NCBI GenBank assembly: GCA_028708005.1 | Contig: JAQVZV010000041.1 | Location: 1 to 7,054, forward strand | Reading direction: 5' to 3' | Source: Bacilli bacterium | GTDB taxonomy: Bacteria > Bacillota_I > Bacilli_A > RF39 > UBA660 | Length of the DNA stretch: 7,054 nucleotides | In this document: positions 1-5,294 of the stretch, one piece after another | Position numbering within the stretch: the first letter of the stretch is position 1 | Layout: every line of letters starts with the position of its first letter | Position numbers and translations under genes: made by a program | Notes under the pieces: model-generated | What the model saw: the letters and a program-made list of their open reading frames with translations, nothing else | What the model was told of the DNA's origin: nothing | Databases searched by the model: none

Positions 1-137
1 TTCGTAACACAGAAATGGCTGAAGCCGGAGATATTTTAGTTGCTTTCTGGGACGGTAAATCAAAAGGAACTGAACATATGATCAACATAATGAAAAATAA
101 AAATAAACATGGCTTTATTATTAAATATGACTATTAA
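1..137 (+). CDS. SLOG-family (DUF2493-like) protein, C-terminal fragment
   Basis: The frame is open from the left edge (first whole codon at base 3) to TAA at 135-137, giving 44 residues of a protein whose start lies outside the window. The visible part reads RNTEMAEAGDILVAFWDGKS followed by KGTEHMINIM. This matches the C-terminal signature of the DUF2493/YspA branch of the SLOG superfamily: R-N-x-x-M, then a hydrophobic strand ending in AFWDGxSxGTxHMI. SLOG proteins are Rossmann-like nucleotide or nucleotide-derivative binders, and the branch is common as accessory genes on phages and plasmids; the ligand is usually unknown. The protein ends shortly after the motif, as family members do, so the 3' end looks intact. 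A probable tRNA promoter begins at its stop codon. Family assignment is from motif recognition only; the role is not determined. Confidence 0.72.
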   Translation, partial: RNTEMAEAGDILVAFWDGKSKGTEHMINIMKNKNKHGFIIKYDY

Positions 138-149
138 TTAGTGTATAAT
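121..149 (+). promoter_or_regulatory. Probable promoter of the tRNA cluster
   Basis: A perfect -10 hexamer TATAAT lies at 144-149, preceded directly by GTG. At a 17-base spacing the upstream hexamer is TTAAAT (121-126), a weak -35 with 3 of 6 consensus bases, inside the last codons of the upstream gene. Transcription would begin near 156, a few bases before the first tRNA at 164. The call rests mainly on the -10 box and its position. Read-through from the upstream gene remains possible because no terminator separates them. Confidence 0.5.
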
Positions 150-163
150 AAATACAGTAATAA

Positions 164-238
164 GGTGGGGTAGCTCAGATGGCAGAGCATCTGTTTTACA
201 AACAGAGAGACGTAGGTTCAAGCCTACATTATCCACCA
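164..238 (+). tRNA. tRNA-Val (TAC)-like, structurally defective acceptor and T-loop
   Basis: The D-arm (GCTC/GAGC, 171-188 with its flanks) and anticodon arm are canonical: stem TCTGT/ACAGA closes the loop TTTACAA, so the anticodon is TAC (197-199), decoding GTA valine. The T stem GTAGG/CCTAC (212-216/223-227) is perfect but closes a loop of only six bases (TTCAAG) instead of seven. The acceptor is poor in either register. If CCA is encoded (236-238), the 3' strand ATTATCC does not pair with the 5' strand GGTGGGG. If GGTGG pairs with CCACC at 233-237, three extra bases follow the T stem and no CCA is encoded. The 5' half is almost identical to that of the third tRNA-like gene at 632. It may be a chimera or decaying copy; identity as valine is clear from the anticodon arm, function is doubtful. 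Confidence 0.68.
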
Positions 239-246
239 TTATATAT

Positions 247-324
247 GGTGAATGTGGTGGAATTGGTAGATACACTGAACTGTGAATTCAGTAATTGCGG
301 GTTCAAAACCCGTCGTTCACCCCA
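247..324 (+). tRNA. tRNA-His (GTG) with G-1 and encoded CCA
   Basis: The acceptor GTGAATG/CGTTCAC (248-254/314-320) forms seven pairs with one G-T. It is preceded by G at 247 opposite C73 at 321, the histidine-specific G-1:C73 identity element, and followed by CCA (322-324). The anticodon stem CTGAA/TTCAG closes loop CTGTGAA, so the anticodon is GTG (His). The T arm is GCGGG-TTCAAAA-CCCGT. The D region carries the GGAATTGGTAGA pattern with a short stem. Anticodon and discriminator agree, so this looks like a functional gene. It sits eight bases after the valine-like tRNA, so the two probably share one transcript with the coding gene that begins 17 bases downstream. Confidence 0.93.
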
Positions 325-341
325 AAGAAAGGAATAAGAGT

Positions 342-587
342 ATGGAAAATATTGTAAAGAAAGAAATTAAAGACTATTTTCAAAACTGTTTAAATATTAA
401 ATTAGAAGACAGCCCTCAAATTTTGGAAAATTATTTATATTTAGAATTTGAAGACGCAAGCTCTGGTTCAGATGTTAAGCTTAGATTGTCGTATTCTTAT
501 GATAAAAAACATTTTTTAAATATGAAAAAAAAAGATAGAATGTTATTTATTTTAAGTGCTTTTATTAGTGAACGTTTTGGAGAATAA
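342..587 (+). CDS. Small hypothetical protein, 81 aa, between tRNA genes
   Basis: I do not recognise this family. The start is ATG at 342, with AAAGG at 328-332 about nine bases upstream; an in-frame GTG at 282 would place the N-terminus inside the histidine tRNA and is rejected. The product begins MENIVKKEIKDYF and ends SAFISERFGE. It has an amphipathic N-terminal helix, a central beta-like segment (LYLEFEDASSGSDVKLRLSY, about residues 32-51) and a C-terminal segment with a basic patch (KKHFLNMKKKDR) before a hydrophobic helix (MLFILSAFI). It has no signal peptide and one cysteine (residue 16). The pattern of alternating strands and a terminal helix suggests a compact soluble protein. Its placement within a tRNA cluster, probably on the same transcript, is common for small phage genes and says little about function. 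Confidence 0.72.
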   Translation: MENIVKKEIKDYFQNCLNIKLEDSPQILENYLYLEFEDASSGSDVKLRLSYSYDKKHFLNMKKKDRMLFILSAFISERFGE

Positions 588-631
588 AAGAAGAAAGAAG
601 GAAATTAGAAAAATGAGAGAAGAAATAAAAG

Positions 632-721
632 GGTGGGGTAGCTCAGAGGGCAGAGCAGGTGTAGATATATACAAACGTATAGTCAAGCTGTGGGGTAGTT
701 CGATTCTATCCCCCACCGCCA
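632..721 (+). tRNA. Aberrant tRNA-like gene, anticodon unresolved
   Basis: Acceptor GGTGGGG/CCCCACC (632-638/711-717) is a perfect seven-pair stem followed by G73 and CCA (718-721). The D-arm GCTC-AGAGGGCA-GAGC (641-656) and T-arm GGTAG-TTCGATT-CTATC (694-710) are canonical, with one G-T pair in the T stem. Between A657 and the T stem lie 36 bases where a class I tRNA has 22. No five-pair stem with a seven-base loop and T33 can be drawn there. The best local structure is TATAC/GTATA (668-672/677-681) closing the four-base loop AAAC. Total length 90 and G73 would suit a class II serine tRNA, but no serine anticodon arm or variable stem is visible. It may be a tRNA with an insertion, a pseudo-tRNA, or a tRNA mimic. 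A 37-codon reading frame also crosses the whole element. Confidence 0.55.
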
Positions 722-993
722 ATTAAAATATAAGCCATAATTTGAATATAATAGATTAAAAATTGTATATTATTACAGCAATCAATTTTAGAGTTGTTCT
801 TGTACCCTCCCATTACTAAATATAAAAAATCATGTAAACAATTAAAACTTCAAGAGAATAGAGTGATGTGTCTCTTCCCCAAAATCGGCGCACCATTTTA
901 TAATTAAGTAATTAATTAACAATCTTTCTTTCGTAAAAACTCCTTAAAGACAAATACTTTAAAATTTGATTGCTCTATTATACTTGTTATTAC

Positions 994-1037
994 AAAACCT
1001 AAACCAATCATTTGTTATTGTTTAGGTTTTTTCTTTT
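994..1037 (+). terminator. Intrinsic terminator after the tRNA block
   Basis: AAAACCTAAAC (994-1004) is exactly complementary to GTTTAGGTTTT (1020-1030). Inside, AAT/ATT (1006-1008/1017-1019) can extend the stem past one bulged C, leaving an eight-base loop. The stem runs into a T-rich tract (TTTTTTCTTTT from 1027). On the + strand this ends transcription from the tRNA block before the large operon. The A-run on the 5' arm could let it work weakly in the other direction too, but no minus-strand gene points at it. Confidence 0.82.
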
Positions 1038-1058
1038 ACTCTATAACTACGTTTAACT

Positions 1059-1086
1059 GAAAAATAATATTGAACCATAAATATAG
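1059..1086 (+). repeat. Direct repeat, copy 1 (leader of the large gene)
   Basis: GAAAAATAATATT (1059-1071), then two bases, then ACCATAAATATAG (1074-1086). The same arrangement recurs at 4728-4756, across the stop codon of the large gene, differing by a swapped GA/AG and one extra A. In this copy the frame GAA AAA TAA also reads Glu-Lys-stop, as in copy 2, but it follows another stop only five codons earlier. It could be a shared regulatory element or the remnant of a duplicated gene end. Confidence 0.6.
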
Positions 1087-1202
1087 ACATATAGTTTTGT
1101 GCTAAATTATTTAGATATTAATAAAAAATATCATTACAAAGCAAATAAAACTAGTTATGCCTAAGCTAGAAGAAAAAGGCATTAAAGGAGAAATTAGAAA
1201 TT

Positions 1203-4200
1203 ATGGAAAAAAATTATAGTAGTTTATTAGATGCTTTCAGAGATCTTAATTCAGTAGCTGATGAAGAAGTATTGCTTAAACCAAAGGTAAGGAAAATAGT
1301 TAGAGAAGCAAAAGAATTTAGTCTCAGAGCAGGAAAAAATGAAATAGAAGATGCTAAAAAATTTATGCATGAATCTGAGGCTATTGATGAAATAGAGGTT
1401 ATTGATGTTAACGCGGATAGTTTAGAACATGTCAAAGACAATATTGATTATGTTGGTCAAGTTATTCTGCAATGTGTTAAATGCCATTCCAATAGATTTA
1501 TCGAATACAATCAATTAGAAGCTGATCCAGATAATGATGAACTATATAACATAGAAGAAGAATGTCCTACGTGTCACGTTGAAGGAAAAGGGTTTGAATT
1601 ACTTGGTCAAGTAGGTAAAGTTGCAAACGAAGAACCATCGAATGTAGATACAGATACACCAGCAGAAGTTGCTGTGGATAATGACCAAAAAGGACCAGCT
1701 GAAGTTGCGTTTGAAAATGATATTGAGGATGTTGATAGTGATGACGCTGAAGAAGTAACAGAAACTGAAACAGAAGAGGAAGAAGATGAAGGAATCGATT
1801 TAGATACAGAATTAGATTACGCACCAGAAGAAGAAGATGATGGAATGACTACCGCTGTCACAGATGATACAGATGATGAAGAATTTGAACTTCCACAACT
1901 AGGTGATTTATTTGACTCTGATAAAGTTAGAAAAGATGACACAATCGAAGATGTTGAGGATGAAGAAGACGAAATCGACGAACCCGAAGATGAAGAAGAG
2001 GACGCAGCAAAACAAGTTAAAACAGCTAAACCTCTAACTAAAAAATTACGCTTGCCAACTAGAGAATCTTTAAATAAACTGCGAACACTTAAATTAAATT
2101 TAACTGAAGAGTTGATACATAGAATTATTTTACCTGAATCAATAAATAAAGTTATTGTAACAAATGCTGGTAATAAAAAGATTTATGAAGGTATGATGTC
2201 TGAACTACCAATAAAATTAACTGATTCAGCTATAGACGGATTTAATGTTGGAAATGGTCATTTATCATGTAATATAGATTTAGACGAACATGAAGTTGAA
2301 TTACCATTAGCTAAGATTTTAAACAGTTTCAATGATGATGAAACAACAAAGATAATTATATGGGACAGTGAGACTGATATAGAATTATTCAATGGCAGTA
2401 AAAAGGATGCCTTAGCTAGATTTGGTCATTGTCAGTTTGTATCATTAGATGCCCCTAAAACATTATGCATAAAAGTAAAAGATACTAAAGAAGATATTTA
2501 CACAGATAATATTGAAGATCAAAGTTTATCTGCTGAAGATGAATTATGTGATAAAATATTTACAGTAAATGATTTAGCAAAATATAATGTTGATTCACCT
2601 CGCTCTGAAGAATTTTGGATTAAAGAGAGTATTCATAATAGAGAAGATTTAGAAGTATTATTTGAAAAATATGTTAAAAATACTGATGATAAAAAATTGA
2701 TAGAACAATTCAAAAAAACAACTGGTTACAAAGATGAATTGGATGAGATGCTAGAAAAACATGGCGTTAAAGTAATTGATCAGAAAGATGTTAATGAAGG
2801 TGTTTCAGCAGATCAATTTACAGAGATCATTAACATAGCAACTAAATTAGGAATGACAACTTTATTCCAACTTCAAGGATTTGCAAGAAAACATGGCAAT
2901 GTTGAAGGAATTGAGTTATTAAATCTATTAAGAAAAAAAGCTTCTGAACAAAACAATCAAGTTACAGAAGACTTGAATAAAAAAGTAGTTTCATTCAAAA
3001 CGAGAAAAGGTTTATCTGAAGCAGTTTCTAAATTAAAAGCTGAAAATAAAAAATATAAAGTTCAACGCTCATTAAAAGAAAATTATAGATATGATTTAAT
3101 TACTGAAGCGGCTGATCTTGATTTTGAATTTAAACCAGGTGAGTATGAAGAATATATAGAAGAAGCGAAAAATCTAGCTAAACAAATAAAAACATGGGAT
3201 GTTCGAAAATGTGATAAATTATTCAATGACTATGATTTCTTTAAAACAGAACCACAAGATGAGGCAGAACAAATTATTTTTGATGCGTTAGATGCTAGAT
3301 TAACTGAACTATATGAAAGTAATAGCAAAAAAGATTTTAGTGGTAAAATAACCGATATAATAAAAGATGTTAAAACTTACAGTTTGAAAAAAGCTGAAGA
3401 ATTATATTACGATGTATTTGGTTTTGATGTAGTTGAGCCACAAAATAAAGATGAACAAGAAATGGCTGATGCCTTAATAAATAGAATAGAACAAATTTCA
3501 ACTAAAAAACCAGTCATAGCTGGAGAAGCTTTAGAAGAAGATTTTGAAATCGAAGAGATAGCTGATTTATCTGAAAGCATTGATCGAACATTACTAGATG
3601 CAGTTCAATACGCATATGGTTTTAATAAACAAGAAGCTTTAAATTGGATTAAAACAGCAACAGAAGAAGCAAAAGAAGCTATTGTAAAAGAATTTAAACA
3701 AAACGCTAAAAATAATTTTTATAATGAATCTTTTGAAGAAGAAACAGGCGATGATTTTAAAGATAATATTGGATTCTTAGCAAATGAAAAATTAGAAGTT
3801 ATTGCTAGCCATGAAGAAGTAATAGAATTCTTCAAGAAAAAAAGCATAGCTGAAGAAGATATTATTGATAGACTAAAAGAAATGCAAGAAGATGAAGAAA
3901 ATCATTTAGAAGAATTAAAAGAACTTTATAAAATTGTAACAGGTGAAGATCTTGTTGAAATAGAAGAAGATGAAAAAGATGTCGAAGATGATGAAGATGA
4001 AGAAGATGTTGAAAATGAAGAAGATGTTGAAGATGTCGAAGATGTTGAAATAGAAGATGCTGAAGATGTTGAAATAGAAGAAGATGAAGAAGATGAGTTG
4101 GAAGAAGATTTTGAAGATGAAGAAGAGGATGAACAAAAATTAAAACAAATGTTTGAGGGTGACCCACAATATTTTGATGAAGCAGCAGACATTATTATTT

Positions 4201-4736
4201 ATTGGTATGAGAGAGAAGATAATATTAACGCACTTAAAGACCCAGATATTGGTGATATACTTAACTTATTAGATGCAGCAAGCAATACTAATGATCGAGA
4301 AATTGTTGCTAAAGCTATAGGCCCTGACGCAGATTTTATTTTTGCTGATGATGATTTAGATGAAGCTATTAATATTAAACCATTCTTTGCTCCGGTAAAA
4401 AAACAACCTGAGCTCGAAGAAGAAGAAATTGAATTCGATGCAGAATTATTTGATGAAGAACTAAATAAATATTTTGATGAGGCGTATGATGATACAGTTA
4501 TCTTTAAAACTATGGGTGGTGCTGTTGATGTAAAAGGAAATGTTATGTTAGAAGGAATCATTAGATCTGAAAATTCAGAAGCAGATGTAAAATTTACTTT
4601 AACACCTAAAACAGAAATAAATGAATCAATAGAAAAACATAACCTAACAGAAACTTTAAAAAACACTCTTTTCAAAGTAACAAACAACTTATCAGAGGAA
4701 GTATTTGAATTCAAAATTAATAATAACGAAAAATAA
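1203..4736 (+). CDS. Large acidic zinc-ribbon protein, probable phage virion/scaffold protein, 1177 aa
   Basis: I cannot name this family. ATG 1203 follows AAAGGAG (1184-1190). Visible order: acidic helical N-terminus (1-85); zinc-ribbon-like Cys91-x2-Cys94...Cys121-x2-Cys124 ending in FELLGQVGKV; disordered Asp/Glu-rich tract (about 145-268); short basic, proline-containing linker (270-296, KPLTKKLRLPTRESL); a beta-rich part (about 300-430); a long helical part (440-890) holding a tandem duplication of a roughly 48-residue unit at 658-705 and 719-766; a second extreme acidic tract (900-977); and a C-terminal alpha/beta part (980-1177) ending in alternating strands. There is no signal peptide or membrane span. 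It heads an operon with two further structural-looking genes. Large, very acidic multi-domain proteins next to neck genes in big phages can be scaffold, internal-head or inhibitor proteins, but that is inference. Nucleic-acid binding by the zinc ribbon is another option. Confidence 0.85.
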   Translation: MEKNYSSLLDAFRDLNSVADEEVLLKPKVRKIVREAKEFSLRAGKNEIEDAKKFMHESEAIDEIEVIDVNADSLEHVKDNIDYVGQVILQCVKCHSNRFIEYNQLEADPDNDELYNIEEECPTCHVEGKGFELLGQVGKVANEEPSNVDTDTPAEVAVDNDQKGPAEVAFENDIEDVDSDDAEEVTETETEEEEDEGIDLDTELDYAPEEEDDGMTTAVTDDTDDEEFELPQLGDLFDSDKVRKDDTIEDVEDEEDEIDEPEDEEEDAAKQVKTAKPLTKKLRLPTRESLNKLRTLKLNLTEELIHRIILPESINKVIVTNAGNKKIYEGMMSELPIKLTDSAIDGFNVGNGHLSCNIDLDEHEVELPLAKILNSFNDDETTKIIIWDSETDIELFNGSKKDALARFGHCQFVSLDAPKTLCIKVKDTKEDIYTDNIEDQSLSAEDELCDKIFTVNDLAKYNVDSPRSEEFWIKESIHNREDLEVLFEKYVKNTDDKKLIEQFKKTTGYKDELDEMLEKHGVKVIDQKDVNEGVSADQFTEIINIATKLGMTTLFQLQGFARKHGNVEGIELLNLLRKKASEQNNQVTEDLNKKVVSFKTRKGLSEAVSKLKAENKKYKVQRSLKENYRYDLITEAADLDFEFKPGEYEEYIEEAKNLAKQIKTWDVRKCDKLFNDYDFFKTEPQDEAEQIIFDALDARLTELYESNSKKDFSGKITDIIKDVKTYSLKKAEELYYDVFGFDVVEPQNKDEQEMADALINRIEQISTKKPVIAGEALEEDFEIEEIADLSESIDRTLLDAVQYAYGFNKQEALNWIKTATEEAKEAIVKEFKQNAKNNFYNESFEEETGDDFKDNIGFLANEKLEVIASHEEVIEFFKKKSIAEEDIIDRLKEMQEDEENHLEELKELYKIVTGEDLVEIEEDEKDVEDDEDEEDVENEEDVEDVEDVEIEDAEDVEIEEDEEDELEEDFEDEEEDEQKLKQMFEGDPQYFDEAADIIIYWYEREDNINALKDPDIGDILNLLDAASNTNDREIVAKAIGPDADFIFADDDLDEAINIKPFFAPVKKQPELEEEEIEFDAELFDEELNKYFDEAYDDTVIFKTMGGAVDVKGNVMLEGIIRSENSEADVKFTLTPKTEINESIEKHNLTETLKNTLFKVTNNLSEEVFEFKINNNEK
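3174..3500 (+). repeat. Tandem duplicated domain inside the large protein
   Basis: Residues 658-705 and 719-766 of the 1177-aa protein align with an offset of 61-62 residues. Shared positions include K-T near the start, (R/K)K, then L, F, the exact triplet E-P-Q, E-Q, D-A-L and R. The DNA copies are at about 3174-3317 and 3357-3500 and have diverged, so the duplication is old and has been kept as protein. Each unit looks like a small helical bundle with a helix-turn built around EPQ. Function is unknown. Confidence 0.65.
3900..4133 (+). repeat. Low-complexity GAA/GAT repeat encoding an acidic tract
   Basis: This segment is almost entirely GAA, GAT and GTT/ATA codons, giving a run of Glu and Asp with periodic Val/Ile (EDVEDVEDVEIEDAEDVEIE). 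GAAGATGTTGAAATAGAAGA occurs exactly twice, at 4038-4057 and 4062-4081, a 24-base period, suggesting recent slippage or duplication. A second, less regular acidic tract lies at about 1701-2006. Such tracts are likely disordered and can vary in length between relatives. Confidence 0.75.
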
Positions 4737-4756
4737 TATTAGACCATAAAATATAG
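4728..4756 (+). repeat. Direct repeat, copy 2 (stop codon and intergenic gap)
   Basis: GAAAAATAATATT (4728-4740) includes the last two codons and TAA stop of the large gene. ACCATAAA then ATATAG (4743-4756) runs into the ribosome site ATAGGAGA of the next gene. It matches copy 1 at 1059-1086 apart from two swapped bases and one inserted A. The similarity reaches past the shared stop codon into non-coding sequence, so it is not explained by coding constraint. Confidence 0.6.
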
Positions 4757-4768
4757 GAGAACAGATAA

Positions 4769-5281
4769 ATGAGGAATGAAGATACTGGTTTACTTTTAAA
4801 TGAACGGAATATTAAATTAAACAGACAATTCTTCAAAGAGTTTTTACGTTTGCATGGTTTAAATGTTACTTATAGAGCTCCTATACCTAATTCAAAAGAT
4901 TATAATATGTATGGCGAACTAGATACAAATTACAAAGAACCTATAATGGTTCGCTGTATTTATGATGAACATCCAACACAAAAAACAATGCGTAAAATCG
5001 GGTGGAATACAGAGTTATCAGATACATCAGTTATGATACATGTTCCATATGATATGGATGTTGAAACAGGAGGTTTATTTGTTATACCATCTGGTTTAGA
5101 TAGAAGTGAAGGAAGAGTCTTTAAGGTGTTGAGAATGAGTAATATAGCGATTTTTCCAGTAAATATTGTTTGTGAGTTAGGACCAATGTTGGTTAATACA
5201 ACAGAACGGGCAACAACAGAGAACTTCAAGACAAATAATTTTAATTTATTAGATGATGAATCTGATGATTATGGTCATTAA
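4769..5281 (+). CDS. Probable virion structural (neck / head-tail connector) protein, 170 aa
   Basis: ATG 4769 is placed by TAGGAGA (4754-4760), eight to nine bases upstream, 32 bases after the large gene. The product has an N-terminal helix (about 13-30, KLNRQFFKEFLRLHGLNVTY), then a mainly beta body: MVRCIYDEHPTQKTMRKIGW (60-79), TSVMIHVPYDMD (86-97), GGLFVIPSG (101-109) and RVFKVLRMSNIAIFPVNIVC (116-135), and a short acidic disordered tail. The succession of a 'lGW..E' strand, a 'HVPYD' strand, a 'VIPsGLD' turn and a final strand pair resembles small beta-barrel neck or head-completion proteins in large phages. I recognise the style rather than a named family. Position in an operon with two other late-looking genes fits a virion role. 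It could instead be a tail-associated or minor capsid protein. Confidence 0.62.
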   Translation: MRNEDTGLLLNERNIKLNRQFFKEFLRLHGLNVTYRAPIPNSKDYNMYGELDTNYKEPIMVRCIYDEHPTQKTMRKIGWNTELSDTSVMIHVPYDMDVETGGLFVIPSGLDRSEGRVFKVLRMSNIAIFPVNIVCELGPMLVNTTERATTENFKTNNFNLLDDESDDYGH

Positions 5282-5294
5282 ATAGGAGACATGA

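Larger units (their letters stand above)
727..1202 (+). other. Long non-coding interval between tRNA block and structural operon
   Basis: No convincing gene is present on either strand. The first part (727-993) is probably the 3' trailer of the tRNA transcript, since it leads to the terminator at 994. It holds three small inverted repeats: AAGAGA/TCTCTT (852-857/871-876); AAAAT then GG, loop CGCA, CC then ATTTT (881-899, one bulged C), which is a GC-rich island in very AT-rich surroundings; and TTAAAG/CTTTAA (944-949/957-962). CCCTCC at about 805-810 is complementary to Shine-Dalgarno sequences. The second part (1038-1202) is the leader of the large gene. It contains the first copy of the 28-base repeat (1059-1086) and the ribosome site AAAGGAG (1184-1190), 12 bases before the ATG. 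I see no clear sigma-type promoter here with both boxes well placed. Confidence 0.6.

Noticed and set aside
282..341. In-frame GTG start at 282 extending the 81-aa protein upstream
   Set aside because: It would begin inside the histidine tRNA; the ATG at 342 has a well-placed ribosome site.
790..812. TTTTAGAGTTGTTCTTGTACC resembles the start of some type II CRISPR repeats
   Set aside because: It is a single copy with no second repeat, spacer pattern, anti-repeat or cas gene in the window.
866..907. Possible 13-codon leader peptide starting at the ATG around 866
   Set aside because: The upstream purine stretch is weak and too close, no coding gene follows before the terminator, and the segment is better seen as non-coding hairpins.
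1074..1086. T4-type late promoter (TATAAATA) at CATAAATATAG
   Set aside because: The match is imperfect, such strings are common in AT-rich DNA, and no late sigma factor gene is visible. Kept only as one possible meaning of the repeat.
3862..4192. Several long minus-strand open frames rich in Leu, Phe or Ser opposite the acidic tract
   Set aside because: They are the antisense reading of GAA/GAT repeats, which rarely yields stops. They lack ribosome sites and overlap a well-supported gene.
4199..4714. 171-codon minus-strand frame opposite the end of the large gene
   Set aside because: Serine-rich composition is the mirror of the forward codons; no ribosome site or promoter, and fully overlapped by the 1177-aa gene.
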